Assembly (NCBI RefSeq): GCF_001580025.1
Contig: NZ_LSZO01000145.1
Coordinates: 1-56,287 of the forward strand
Reading direction: 5' to 3'
DNA: 56,287 bases
Source of the DNA: Ventosimonas gracilis
GTDB lineage: Bacteria > Pseudomonadota > Gammaproteobacteria > Pseudomonadales > Pseudomonadaceae
The position numbers were made by a program, and so were the translations under genes. Below are positions 36,325 to 45,523 of this stretch, one piece after another. The number at the start of each line of letters is the position of its first letter. Position 1 is the stretch's first letter. Under the pieces are notes generated by a model. The model did no database searches, was not told the DNA's origin, and saw only the letters and a program-made list of their open reading frames with translations.

Positions 36325-38545
36325 AGCGTCTCCTTAGCCGCTGGCGCACCCATTCGGCCAGGCTGTTCATCACAAAACAGAGCAAAAGCAGCAACAATGC
36401 GGATAAAAACAGCAGTCGATAATGGGTGCTGTCTACCGCCGCCTCCGGCATTTCCACCGCCACATTGGCGGCGAGCGTGCGCATGCCTTCAAACAGGTTG
36501 CCATTGATCAGCGGCGTATTGCCGCTTGCCATCAGCACAATCATGGTTTCTCCCACGGCGCGGCCAAAGCCAATCATCAAGGCGGAAAAAATCCCCGCAC
36601 CGGCGGCGGGCAGCAGTACGTGCAGCAGTGTTTGCCAAAGTGTTGCGCCCAAGGCGAGCGAGCCTTGGGTCAGGCTTTTCGGCACACCGGCAAGCGCGTC
36701 TTCGGCCAGTGAATAGATGTTGGGGATCACCGCAAAGCCCATCGCAAGCCCCACCACCAAGGCATTGCGCTGTTCGTAGCCAATGCCGCGAGCGCTAAGC
36801 CAAAGGCGCATATCGCCGTTAAACAGCGCCGCCTCCAATAGCGGGCTAAGTTGCAGGGTCGCCCAGCCAAGCAGCAATAAAAGCGGTATCAGCAGCAGGC
36901 TTTCGTAGCCATCCAGGCGTGAAAGCGGCAGGTGGCGGCAGCAGAAGGCGAGGGCGAGCGTACCCAGCGGCAGTATTAAAAACAGGCTAAACAGCCCAGG
37001 CAGGTGGTCTTCCACATAGGGCGCAAGTATCAGTGCGGCAAAAAAACCCAAGATGACGGTCGGCAGCGCTTCCATCAACTCAATGACCGGTTTGACCTTG
37101 CGCCGCAGCGCCGGTGCCATAAAGTAGGCGCTGTAAACGGCAGCGGCAATGGCAAGTGGTGCGGCAAAGAGCATGGCGACCAAGGCCGCTTTAAGCGTGC
37201 CAAAGGTCAGCGGGGCAAGGCTGAGCTTGGCTTCAAAATCCACCGTGCTGGCTGAAGACTGCCAGATGTACTCGGGCTCTGCATAGTTCTCGTACCAAAC
37301 CTTGCTCCACAGCGCCTGCCAGGATAGCTCTGGATGCGGGTTGTGCAGTGGGTGTACGGCAAACGCGCCGCCTGCTTCCACCAGCAGGCGGTCGGCTTGG
37401 GGCGACAGGGCGATTTTGCCGTGATCGGTTGGCAAATGCTGATCAAGCAAGCGGCGCTCAGCCGTGCTATGAAACAGTCCCAGATTGCCCGCCGCATCCA
37501 GCGCGGCAAAGCCTTTGCGCCGCGCTTCCGGCTCAATCTGCACAATGGCGCTGTCCGCCAGTTGGAAGCGCCTGATTGATTTCAGCTGCACATGGCCGTC
37601 TTTATCGGCGACCGCAAACCACTGGGTCACTGCACCGCCGGAGTCGCCAATCAGCAGCGAAACGCCGCCGTTTAGTTTGCCGCTCGCGGTGACCTTTAAA
37701 TCGCTGCCCGCCAGTAAGTGGTATTGGGAGATCAGGCGCGGCTTGCGCAAATCCAACAATTCCAGCCGGTCTTTGCCGCTTTGCACATAGGCAAAGCGCC
37801 CGCGCGGGTCAATATCCAGATAGGTGACGGCGGAAGCTGCTGCGGGCAAATCAAGCGGCTCGGCAGTCCAATGATCGCCGGCCAAAAGGGATGACTCGCG
37901 GCGCAGCCAAAGTCCGTTTAATTGCTGCCCGCTAGCGGCAATCAGCAACAAACGCCCGCGCTGTTCTGACAGCGCCAAAGCGTTAAGTGCCCGGCCTTGC
38001 TTATCCAGCACAAACGCAGTGTTTCCGTAGGGAAAACCAAGCGACGGCTGGACGCTTTTACCTTGCGCCTGAAAGCGCGTTTGATAGCGCGGTGCAAATA
38101 CCAGCGCGCTGCCATCGGAGAGCGCCGCCGCATACAAATCCTGCTCCGGCAGCGCCCGCACCAATGCCTTTATATGTACGCCTTCGGGCAGCGGCAAGTG
38201 CTCGCGCAGTAGTTCGCGGCCATTATCCAGCGCAAAAAATACCACCTCGCCCTTTTCGCCAAGCCGAAAACCTAACTGGTTTTGTTCCTCTACAGCCAGC
38301 AACCAAGCGGGCGCTTGGTCCTTCAGCCAAGCCGGTGACTGCCAATCAGCCAAGGTCAAACGTGCACCTTGAAACAGCGGCCAAACGATATAGCCCAAAT
38401 AAACCATCATCAGAGCGATGGCAAACAGCACGGAAAGCCCGCCAAACAATACCTGAGCACGCAACAGCCCATTTAACCCCGACCGCCAAATCCGCCTGCG
38501 CGTCAATGCCGGTGCTTGCCAATCAATGACCGATTTGTCACCCAT
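36311..38545 (-). CDS. pstC: Phosphate ABC transporter permease PstC, long form
   Basis: The C-terminal third is the permease (LKAALVAMLFAAPLAIAAAV, ELMEALPTVILGFFAALILA, GRAVGETMIVLMASGNTPL). About 430 residues lie before it, with one membrane helix and a large periplasmic beta-rich domain. The start at 38545 (MGDKSVIDW) is preferred because a Pho-box-like site covers 38592-38609, which would lie inside the gene if the ATG at 38614 were used; 38575 is the other option. No pstS gene is adjacent. Confidence 0.9.
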   Translation of the reverse strand: MGDKSVIDWQAPALTRRRIWRSGLNGLLRAQVLFGGLSVLFAIALMMVYLGYIVWPLFQGARLTLADWQSPAWLKDQAPAWLLAVEEQNQLGFRLGEKGEVVFFALDNGRELLREHLPLPEGVHIKALVRALPEQDLYAAALSDGSALVFAPRYQTRFQAQGKSVQPSLGFPYGNTAFVLDKQGRALNALALSEQRGRLLLIAASGQQLNGLWLRRESSLLAGDHWTAEPLDLPAAASAVTYLDIDPRGRFAYVQSGKDRLELLDLRKPRLISQYHLLAGSDLKVTASGKLNGGVSLLIGDSGGAVTQWFAVADKDGHVQLKSIRRFQLADSAIVQIEPEARRKGFAALDAAGNLGLFHSTAERRLLDQHLPTDHGKIALSPQADRLLVEAGGAFAVHPLHNPHPELSWQALWSKVWYENYAEPEYIWQSSASTVDFEAKLSLAPLTFGTLKAALVAMLFAAPLAIAAAVYSAYFMAPALRRKVKPVIELMEALPTVILGFFAALILAPYVEDHLPGLFSLFLILPLGTLALAFCCRHLPLSRLDGYESLLLIPLLLLLGWATLQLSPLLEAALFNGDMRLWLSARGIGYEQRNALVVGLAMGFAVIPNIYSLAEDALAGVPKSLTQGSLALGATLWQTLLHVLLPAAGAGIFSALMIGFGRAVGETMIVLMASGNTPLINGNLFEGMRTLAANVAVEMPEAAVDSTHYRLLFLSALLLLLLCFVMNSLAEWVRQRLRRRYAAL

Positions 38546-38591
38546 CACTTTTGCCCGTTTGCGAGTTTTGGGCATAGCCTGCTTAAGATTT

Positions 38592-38609
38592 GTGACGGGA
38601 AGATGACAG
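38592..38609 (-). promoter_or_regulatory. Pho-box-like site ahead of pstC
   Basis: On the minus strand CTGTCAT, four bases, CCGTCAC follow the 7-4-7 layout of PhoB half-sites, with 13 of 14 half-site positions matching. It is placed to drive pstC-pstA-pstB-phoU when phosphate is scarce. Confidence 0.65.
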
Positions 38610-38626
38610 GTCATGGGCAGTGCCTA

Positions 38627-38655
38627 ATGCTGGTGACGATTTAAATCACCAGCAT
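38627..38655. terminator. Hairpin between phoX and pstC
   Basis: ATGCTGGTGA and TCACCAGCAT form a perfect 10-bp stem around 9 bases, 25 bp after the phoX stop. It could end phoX transcription or separate it from the pst operon; no T run is present. Confidence 0.45.
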
Positions 38656-38679
38656 GGCGAGCGAGTAGATACAAGACGG

Positions 38680-40734
38680 CTACACCCCTACCGGCGTGCC
38701 GTCGTGCTTTTGGATTGCCACGGTGGCCGAACGCGGGCGCACCGCTTGCGCCGAGGCCACTGTGGCGTCCGTCGTACCGCTGGCGGGCCAGTTGGCCGGG
38801 TGCTGGATGTTCAGAAACAGCGTGCAGTGGTCCGGCGTATAGGCAAAGCCGGTGATTTCCGCTTCATTGGGGGCGATAAAAAAGCGCCGCAAGTCTGCCT
38901 GATTGGCGCTGTTGATCGCGGGTAGAGCGGGGTCGATGCGGCGCTCAGTGCGTGCGCTCAGCGCCTGCGGCACGACCGCCAGCATCTGGTCGTTAATCGC
39001 CTTGGCCACGGCGTTATTGCGCCCGTCGTCGATGCCGTTATCGGTCTGGATCCACAAAATGCCCCGCTCATCGAAGGCGATGCCGTCGGGGCTGGCGAAC
39101 TGGTTGGCAGCGGTCAGCGCCGAACGGTTGGTGGCGGCCTCGGCCTCGGCAGGCGAACCAAACACGAATACGTCCCAGACAAAGCGGTGGCTACCTGGCT
39201 CGTCGTGCCAGCGCACGATGTGGCCGCTCACGTTATTCGCCCGCGGGTTGGCCGCGTTGGTTTCAGTACGCTGGTTGTTGTTGGTCAGCGTCAGATACAC
39301 ATCGCCATTTTGCGGGTGCACCGCCGTCCATTCGGGCCGGTCCATTGGCGTTGCACCCAGCAAATCGGCGGCGGCGCGGGTGTGGATGAGGATGGCGGCG
39401 AGATCACCGAACACCTCGCCCAGCGTGCGCCCATCCTGCGTGCGCGTAGGCGGCGTGAGCGCCAGCCACTCACCGCTACCATCGGCGTCAAAGCGCGCCA
39501 CGTACAGCGTGCCGTGATCCAGGTATTTGTGGCCGACGGCAAGATGGTTGCCATCGGCGGGCTTGGCATCGCGTGGGTCCCACAGAGCATCCGACACATA
39601 GCGGTAGACGTATTCAAAGCGCGCATCATCGCCGCTGTAAAACGCCAGCGGCTCGCCCGCCACCGGTTTGCCGCAGGCGGCGGCCTCGTGCGCAAAGCGG
39701 CCCATGGCGGTGCGCTTGACGGCGCGGCTGGCCGGATCATAGGGGTCGATTTCGACCAGATAACCAAAGCCGTTGACTTCGTTGCGCCAGTCCGACAAGG
39801 CGTCCGTGCCGCGCTCGCTGACATCAAAGCGGGCAAACTCGCCAGCCACTTCGCTCGCGTCGCCCGCGGCCGTCTCCCATTGATAGCGCCCGGCTTGCGC
39901 GGCCACGCCGACGCGCGCTTGATGCAGCGGCTGTTCGCCGCGGTTGACAAAGCACATGGCCCAGTTTTCCTCGGCGCTGAGGTAAGTCCCCCACGGCGTC
40001 GTACCGTTGCCGCAGTTATTGTTGGTGCCGCGCACCGCTTTGCCGTCGGGCGCAAAGGGCGTACGCACCCAGCGGCTGCCCGCCACCGGGCCGGAGAGCG
40101 TCATGGTCGTGGCCGAGGTAAAGCGCCGGTTGTAGGGAGAATTGAGCACCACATCCCAGCGTCCGTCTGGTTGCGTGCTGCGGATATGCATGACGCTCAC
40201 GCCATGCGCGTTGATTTCCTTGCGCACCTCTTCGGCCGGGCGCCTGCCGTCGACCAGCGTCGGGCCGTCAGGATGCAAGGCCGCCTCGTCGATGTATTCA
40301 TGATTGACCACCAGCAGCCCCTCGCGGGAACTGCCAGCGAGTGGAAAGTAATGCATACCGTCGTGATGCATGCCGGTCGTATGCAGCAAATCGCTGCTGC
40401 TATTGCCGCCGTCGCTGCGCCACGGCGCGGCCTGCCCGGAAAGCGGCGTCCCCCAAGCGCCCAGCACGGTCGCGCGATAGCCCGGCGGCACCACACAGGC
40501 GTCGGTCATCGCTGCCGGCAGCGAGGCAAAGCCCAGTGTCGGCGTGGGGGCATGTTGGATGCGGCTCGCGCTGGCGGCGCTGGCAGCGCGACCCGTGCCA
40601 GCAAACAGCGTCACTGCGGAGGCCAACGCGCCGCCCATCACGACGCGGCGCGACAGCTGGCGTTGCAAAATCGCGCTAAACGGCGTATTGCCGCTGGCGT
40701 TACGGATAACCGGGTCGGAAATAGACTGGCTCAT
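38680..40734 (-). CDS. phoX: PhoX-type alkaline phosphatase, Tat-exported
   Basis: The protein (684 residues) belongs to the PhoX/DUF839 family of metal-dependent phosphatases that free phosphate from organic esters. A twin-arginine signal is visible (LSRRVVMGGALASAVTLFAG), then GYRATVLGAWGTPLSG, HHDGMHYFPLAGSSREGLLV, VNHEYIDE, NNNCGNGTTPWGTYLSAEEN and ILWIQTDNGIDDG. The start at 40734 has GGAG 9 bases upstream; in-frame ATGs at 40740 and 40749 also exist. It lies next to the pst genes and has its own Pho-box-like site, so it should be induced by phosphate limitation. Confidence 0.93.
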   Translation of the reverse strand: MSQSISDPVIRNASGNTPFSAILQRQLSRRVVMGGALASAVTLFAGTGRAASAASASRIQHAPTPTLGFASLPAAMTDACVVPPGYRATVLGAWGTPLSGQAAPWRSDGGNSSSDLLHTTGMHHDGMHYFPLAGSSREGLLVVNHEYIDEAALHPDGPTLVDGRRPAEEVRKEINAHGVSVMHIRSTQPDGRWDVVLNSPYNRRFTSATTMTLSGPVAGSRWVRTPFAPDGKAVRGTNNNCGNGTTPWGTYLSAEENWAMCFVNRGEQPLHQARVGVAAQAGRYQWETAAGDASEVAGEFARFDVSERGTDALSDWRNEVNGFGYLVEIDPYDPASRAVKRTAMGRFAHEAAACGKPVAGEPLAFYSGDDARFEYVYRYVSDALWDPRDAKPADGNHLAVGHKYLDHGTLYVARFDADGSGEWLALTPPTRTQDGRTLGEVFGDLAAILIHTRAAADLLGATPMDRPEWTAVHPQNGDVYLTLTNNNQRTETNAANPRANNVSGHIVRWHDEPGSHRFVWDVFVFGSPAEAEAATNRSALTAANQFASPDGIAFDERGILWIQTDNGIDDGRNNAVAKAINDQMLAVVPQALSARTERRIDPALPAINSANQADLRRFFIAPNEAEITGFAYTPDHCTLFLNIQHPANWPASGTTDATVASAQAVRPRSATVAIQKHDGTPVGV

Positions 40735-40754
40735 CGGCATGCTCTCCATAAAGT

Positions 40755-40817
40755 AATAGGCGCGAGCGCAAAAAGTGCGGCAAAAAGTGCGGCAAAAAGC
40801 GTGCGCTCGCGCCTATT
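40755..40817 (-). repeat. 16-bp inverted repeat with internal 12-bp repeats in the phoX leader
   Basis: The arms 40755-40770 and 40802-40817 are exact complements (AATAGGCGCGAGCGCA). Between them GCAAAAAGTGCG is repeated twice and followed by a partial third copy. The structure sits in the presumed 5' leader of phoX, about 20 bp upstream of its start. Confidence 0.85.
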
Positions 40818-40830
40818 CTGAAAAGCGTTG

Positions 40831-40848
40831 ATGAAACCTTCGTGACAG
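40831..40848 (-). promoter_or_regulatory. Pho-box-like site ahead of phoX
   Basis: On the minus strand CTGTCAC, four bases, GTTTCAT follow the PhoB 7-4-7 layout, with the first half perfect and two mismatches in the second. It lies 97 bp upstream of the chosen phoX start. Confidence 0.5.
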
Positions 40849-41125
40849 TGTCTTGAATGTGTTAGCGCTAGGATGCGCTGAACCAGTGCTCGAGCCGGAC
40901 GGTTACGCGGCCTTTTTCAGCTCCTCCAGCAACGGTTGTCCATCGGCGCTGTATCGGCCTGATACGCGATCATGGGCTTGAGCAGTACAGCGCAGTAGTA
41001 AAACACCTTACCTCTTTTAACCCTCCAGCAAAGAAGCCGCTTCCGGGCGGTTTTTTTGTGCCCAGTACAAATTAATCTCAGGTTCGTGCGTTGCAGGCTA
41101 ATTTATTTGTTTATACAATAAAACC
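40849..41125. other. Spacer with possible gene scrap between phoX and the toxin gene
   Basis: 277 bp. A minus-strand frame around 40905-40960 ends GRYSADGQPLLEELKKAA and a stop, which may be a worn fragment of a transposase or other gene, but it was not identified. A plus-strand terminator follows at 41034-41057. Confidence 0.3.
41034..41057 (+). terminator. Rho-independent terminator
   Basis: A 7-bp stem with one G-T pair (AAGCCGC with GCGGTTT) around TTCCGG runs into seven T residues on the plus strand. No complete gene ends just before it, so it probably belongs to a lost gene. Confidence 0.6.
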
Positions 41126-41427
41126 ATGCTGACCGTTATTGAAACGCCCAAATTCCAAAAGCTGGCCGATACGCTGTGGACAGAAGCTGAGCGCTTGGAA
41201 TTTATCAGTTGGATTGCCGTTAATCCGCTGGCCGGTGATGTTATCCCCGGTAGCGGCGGTGCTCGCAAAGTGCGCTGGCACGGTAAGGCAAGGGTAAACG
41301 TGGCGGTTTACGGGTGATTTATTTCCACTTGCCGGTCGATAAAGTTGTGTTATTGATAGCCCTGTACGCCAAATCACAGCAAGAAAACATCTCGCCCAAA
41401 ACCATTGAAAGGAGTTTGCGCAAATGA
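41126..41427 (+). pseudogene. RelE/HigB-type toxin, frameshifted
   Basis: The first frame reads MLTVIETPKFQKLADTLW, then FISWIAVNPLAGDVIPGSGG and ARKVRWHGKA, and then stops at 41317. A second frame carries on exactly where the family would (GKGKRGGLRVIYFHLPVDK, LIALYAKSQQENISPKTIE) to a stop at 41427 that overlaps the antitoxin start as ATGA. One A is missing in the AAGGCAAGGG stretch near 41285. The product as written lacks the C-terminal half with the RNA-cleaving strands. Confidence 0.8.
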
Positions 41428-41744
41428 TTAACTCACTCGCCGACCTTAAAACGCTGGATGTCGAAAAAATCGCACAAGCTATTGAAACCGATGCCGGTAT
41501 GCCAGTAACCGATTTACGCACATCGTTGCAACAGGCCAAAAGTGGACAATTTGCCGTTGTGCATAAGCCGGATGATCTGCGCCGCCGTGGTCGCCCGCGT
41601 GGCGCTGTTGCCGAAGCACGTAAAGTAATTACCGCCTTCAGGCTGGATACTGATGTACTTTATGGCCTGCGCGCATCCGGCAAAGGCTGGCAAACGCGCG
41701 TCAATGCGCTTTTGCGCGAGGCGGTGGAACAGGGGCGGATTTAA
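41424..41744 (+). CDS. Antitoxin of a RelE/HigB-type toxin-antitoxin pair
   Basis: The 106-residue protein has a C-terminal segment (KVITAFRLDTDVLYGLRASG, then WQTRVNALLREAVEQG) like the ribbon-helix-helix end of DUF4415/BrnA-type antitoxins, preceded by a basic linker RRRGRPRG. The N-terminal part should bind the toxin. It is complete while its toxin is broken, the usual order of decay. GGAG lies 12 bases upstream, inside the old toxin gene. Confidence 0.75.
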   Translation: MINSLADLKTLDVEKIAQAIETDAGMPVTDLRTSLQQAKSGQFAVVHKPDDLRRRGRPRGAVAEARKVITAFRLDTDVLYGLRASGKGWQTRVNALLREAVEQGRI

Positions 41745-41760
41745 CCGTACAACTTGGTGG

Positions 41761-43371
41761 CTAAACCATAAATGCCGCTTTCAGCAGTTGCCGGGTATAT
41801 TCGTGCTGTGGATTTGTAAAAATGCTTTTTGCCGCGCCCTGTTCAATCACCTTACCTTGTTTAAGTACCAATAATTGATGGCTTAAGGCTTTAACGACAG
41901 CCAAATCATGGCTGATAAATAAATAGGTTAATTGGTATTTAATTTGCAGATTGCGCAGTAACTCGACCACTTGCCGCTGTACCGTGCGGTCGAGTGCGGA
42001 AGTCGGTTCATCCAGAATAATAAGCTCAGGCTTTAATACCAAAGCGCGGGCAATGGCAATGCGCTGGCGCTGGCCGCCAGAAAATTCATGGGGATAACGG
42101 TGGCGTGTATCAGGGTCTAATCCTACTTCCAGCAACGCGTTAATAATGGCTTGCTCGCGCTCTTTTTCATTGCCGAGACGATGAATAGTTAAACCTTCGC
42201 CAATAATCTGCGCGACCGAAAGTCTTGGGCTTAAACTGCCGTAAGGGTCTTGAAACACTACTTGTAACTGTTTGCGCAGCGGGCGCATTTGGCTTTGCTT
42301 TAAGCGGTCAAGTGTCTGGCCATTAAATTCAATACTTCCTTGACTGTTTAACAAGCGCAAAATAGCAAGCGCTAAAGTGGATTTTCCCGAACCGCTTTCA
42401 CCGACAATACCCAGTGTTTGCCCCTTGGCTAACGAAAAACCAACCGCATCGACCGCTTTAATATAATCCGCGGTGCGTTGCAATAAACCTTTTTTAATGG
42501 CAAACCATACACGTAAATTATCCACTTTAATTAAAGTATCCGCCGCCGGATTTAGCACCGGCTCGCCGGAAGGTTCAGCGCCAAGCAGTTCTTTAGTGTA
42601 GGCATGCTGCGGCGTCGTAAATAATTGGGCGGCGCTGCCTTGTTCAACCAAATGCCCACAATGCATGACACAAACGCGCTGCGAGGTACGCCGAACCAAA
42701 TTTAAATCATGACTAATCAGCAGCAGGGAAAGCCCGCATTGTTGCTGCAAATCTTGCAATAAGTCGAGGATTTTATGCTGCACTGTTACATCTAAAGCCG
42801 TAGTGGGTTCATCGGCAATGAGCAGTTCGGGTTCATTGGCAAGTGCCATGGCAATCATCACGCGCTGGCGCTGCCCACCAGAAAGCTCATGCGGCAAGGC
42901 TTTAAGACGCTTGTGCGGCTCACGAATGCCCACTTGTTCTAATAGGCTTAATATTTTTTCACGAGCCTCACGAGTATTTAATCCCTTATGCAAGGCGAGC
43001 ACTTCGCCAATTTGTTTTTCGATATTGTGCAGTGGGTTAAGCGAAGTCATTGGCTCTTGAAAAATCATGCTGATTTTATTGCCACGAATTTTTCTTAACT
43101 CCGCTTCAGGAGCTTTTAATAAATCTTGCCCGGCATAATGGATGCTACCGGCTGGATGCCTGGCTAATGGATAAGGCAACAGGCGTAAAATCGAATGCGC
43201 GGTAACGGATTTGCCCGAACCACTTTCACCCACCAGCGCCAGTGTTTCGCCCTTTTTAATTTCGAAAGAAACGCCATCGACTACGCGTTGTGCCTGCCCA
43301 TTTTCAATAAATTCTACGGCGAGATTTTCTATTTTAAGCAATGCAGTATTATTTTCTGGGGTCAAAAGCAT
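41761..43371 (-). CDS. yejF: Microcin C / peptide ABC transporter ATPase YejF
   Basis: Two complete ATPase domains are joined in one 536-residue chain: Walker A GESGSGKSVTAHS with LSGGQRQRVMIAMALANEPE, and Walker A GESGSGKSTLALA with FSGGQRQRIAIARALVLKPE. This is the YejF layout for oligopeptide import. The start at 43371 (MLLTPENN) overlaps yejE by 23 bases. It is the last of yejABEF and ends close to the converging antitoxin gene. Confidence 0.95.
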   Translation of the reverse strand: MLLTPENNTALLKIENLAVEFIENGQAQRVVDGVSFEIKKGETLALVGESGSGKSVTAHSILRLLPYPLARHPAGSIHYAGQDLLKAPEAELRKIRGNKISMIFQEPMTSLNPLHNIEKQIGEVLALHKGLNTREAREKILSLLEQVGIREPHKRLKALPHELSGGQRQRVMIAMALANEPELLIADEPTTALDVTVQHKILDLLQDLQQQCGLSLLLISHDLNLVRRTSQRVCVMHCGHLVEQGSAAQLFTTPQHAYTKELLGAEPSGEPVLNPAADTLIKVDNLRVWFAIKKGLLQRTADYIKAVDAVGFSLAKGQTLGIVGESGSGKSTLALAILRLLNSQGSIEFNGQTLDRLKQSQMRPLRKQLQVVFQDPYGSLSPRLSVAQIIGEGLTIHRLGNEKEREQAIINALLEVGLDPDTRHRYPHEFSGGQRQRIAIARALVLKPELIILDEPTSALDRTVQRQVVELLRNLQIKYQLTYLFISHDLAVVKALSHQLLVLKQGKVIEQGAAKSIFTNPQHEYTRQLLKAAFMV

Positions 43372-44374
43372 CACGCGCCGCCTCGCCAATAAAGACCAAT
43401 AAACTCAGCATTAAACCCAATACACAAAATGCACTGATACCCAGCCAAGGCGCGTGTCGGTTATTTTTAGCCTGGGCAATCAACTCGCCTAATGAAGGCT
43501 CGCCCGCCGGTAAACCAAAGCCTAAAAAATCCAGTGCAGTCAAGGTGCCAATAGCACCCGTTAAAATAAAGGGCATAAAGGTTAAGGTCGATACCATTGC
43601 ATTGGGCAGAATATGGCGAAACATAATAGCGGCATTATTCATCCCTAAAGCCTGTGCCGCACGGACATATTCCAAGTTACGTCCACGCAAAAACTCGGCG
43701 CGTACTAAATCCACCAAAGTCATCCAGGAAAATAGCAGCATTAAGCCCAACAGCCACCAAAAATCGGGTTGTACAAAGCTTGCCAGAATAATCAGCAAAT
43801 ATAAAACCGGCAAACCTGACCAGATTTCCAAAAAACGCTGGCCGGATAAATCGACCCAACCGCCGTAAAAACCCTGTAATGCGCCGACTATTACCCCAAC
43901 AATAGAACTTAATAACGTTAAAGTTAATGCAAAGAGTACAGAAATACGAAAGCCATAAATAATCCGCGCCAATACATCGCGGCTTTGGTCATCGGTACCC
44001 AGCCAGTTATCTGTAGAAGGCGGCGAAGGTGCCGGCCGACCTAAATCATAATTGATAGTGGAATAGCTAAAAGGAATGGGCGGCCAGATAATCGTTCCGT
44101 TTTTTTCTGCAATCAGTCCTTTTAGATAAGGGCTGCGATAATTGGCAGCTAATGGAAATTCGCCGCCAAAGACGGTCTCTGGATACTCTTTAACGATCGG
44201 CAAATACCAATGCCCGTCATAGTGCACAGCCAGCGGTTTGTCATTGGCTATCAGCTCAGCGCCAAGGCTGATCACAAATAAGGCAATAAATAACCAAAGC
44301 GACCACCAGCCACGACGGTTTTCTTTAAAACGTGACCAGCGGCGGCGGGCGAGCGGGGAAAGTTTAAATAACAT
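43349..44374 (-). CDS. yejE: Microcin C / peptide ABC transporter permease YejE
   Basis: The 341-residue inner membrane permease has an N-terminal helix, a periplasmic loop (EYPETVFGGEFPLAANYRSP) and five further helices. The EAA-type loop FLRGRNLEYVRAAQALGMNN and the helix LTALDFLGFGLPAGEPSLGE are typical. It follows yejB by 3 bases. Confidence 0.95.
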   Translation of the reverse strand: MLFKLSPLARRRWSRFKENRRGWWSLWLFIALFVISLGAELIANDKPLAVHYDGHWYLPIVKEYPETVFGGEFPLAANYRSPYLKGLIAEKNGTIIWPPIPFSYSTINYDLGRPAPSPPSTDNWLGTDDQSRDVLARIIYGFRISVLFALTLTLLSSIVGVIVGALQGFYGGWVDLSGQRFLEIWSGLPVLYLLIILASFVQPDFWWLLGLMLLFSWMTLVDLVRAEFLRGRNLEYVRAAQALGMNNAAIMFRHILPNAMVSTLTFMPFILTGAIGTLTALDFLGFGLPAGEPSLGELIAQAKNNRHAPWLGISAFCVLGLMLSLLVFIGEAARDAFDPRK

Positions 44375-44377
44375 GGA

Positions 44378-45457
44378 TTATCCTGCACGAGCGCTAAAGT
44401 CAATGCGCGGGTCAACCAGCGTATAGGTAATATCGCCAATCAGCTTAACCAATAAGCCGAGCAAGGTAAAAATAAACAAAGTAGCAAAGACTACCGGATA
44501 ATCGCGGTTAATGGCGGATTCAAAGCTTAATAAGCCTAAACCATCCAGTGAAAAAATCACCTCAATCAATAATGAGCCGGTAAAAAATAAACCGATAAAG
44601 GCCGCCGGGAAACCGGCAATAATAATCAGCATGGCATTGCGAAAAATATGCCCGTAGAGCACACGTCGTTCACTTAAGCCCTTGGCGCGAGCGGTGACCA
44701 CATATTGCTTGCTGATTTCATCCAAAAAACTGTTTTTGGTTAAAAAGGTTAACGTGGCAAAGTTGCCGATGACCAAAGCGGTTAATGGTAAAGCCAAGTG
44801 CCAAAAGTAATCACGGATTTTGCCAAACAACGAAAGCTCATCAAAATTGCTGGAGGTTAAACCGCGTAGCGGAAACCAATCCCAATAACTGCCGCCGGCA
44901 AACAGCACTATCAATAAAATGGCAAATAAAAAAGCCGGTATGGCATAGCCAATAATAATCAGTGAGCTACTCCAAATATCAAAGGTACTGCCGTGCCTGG
45001 TCGCTTTGGCAATGCCTAATGGAATGGAGATAAGATAAATAATTAAAGTGCTCCATAAGCCTAAAGAAATCGATACCGGCATTTTTTCGGCGATTAAGTC
45101 GATGACCTTGACATCACGAAAGAAACTATTGCCAAAATCCAGTCGTGCATAGTTTTTTAGCATAATCCAAAAACGTTCGGGGGCGCTTTTATCAAAGCCG
45201 TACATGCGTTCAATTTCTTGTACTAACTCTGGTGCCAACCCCTGTGCACCACGATAATGTGAATTGCCAGAAGATACCTCGCTGCCACCGCCAGAAATAC
45301 GTGAAGTCGCTCCGCCATTATCCAGCCCTTCAAGGCGCGCAATCATCTGCTCGACCGGCCCGCCCGGCGCGGCCTGGATAATAATAAAATTAAGCAGCAA
45401 AATACCAAGCAGGGTTGGGATAATCAATAAAAGACGGCGCAGAATATAGGCCAGCAT
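44378..45457 (-). CDS. yejB: Microcin C / peptide ABC transporter permease YejB
   Basis: This 359-residue permease has the N-terminal helix [20 protein letters not shown], a periplasmic loop with [20 protein letters not shown], and the cytoplasmic coupling loop [20 protein letters not shown]. It pairs with YejE to form the channel. Confidence 0.95.
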   Translation of the reverse strand: MLAYILRRLLLIIPTLLGILLLNFIIIQAAPGGPVEQMIARLEGLDNGGATSRISGGGSEVSSGNSHYRGAQGLAPELVQEIERMYGFDKSAPERFWIMLKNYARLDFGNSFFRDVKVIDLIAEKMPVSISLGLWSTLIIYLISIPLGIAKATRHGSTFDIWSSSLIIIGYAIPAFLFAILLIVLFAGGSYWDWFPLRGLTSSNFDELSLFGKIRDYFWHLALPLTALVIGNFATLTFLTKNSFLDEISKQYVVTARAKGLSERRVLYGHIFRNAMLIIIAGFPAAFIGLFFTGSLLIEVIFSLDGLGLLSFESAINRDYPVVFATLFIFTLLGLLVKLIGDITYTLVDPRIDFSARAG

Positions 45458-45523
45458 TATTGCTCCTGTTTATTTGGCTTTTGTGCAGATATACTAACCA
45501 TTTTACCTTGTTGCATTCTGCAA

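Noticed and set aside
40741-40820. CRISPR-like array from the 12-bp repeats
   Set aside because: There are no spacers between the repeats and only two and a half copies.
39187-40821. 544-codon plus-strand frame opposite phoX
   Set aside because: Composition of a shadow frame; the minus strand has a Tat signal and the PhoX blocks.
40905-40960. Transposase fragment on the minus strand
   Set aside because: Only about 18 residues, and no transposase family could be named.
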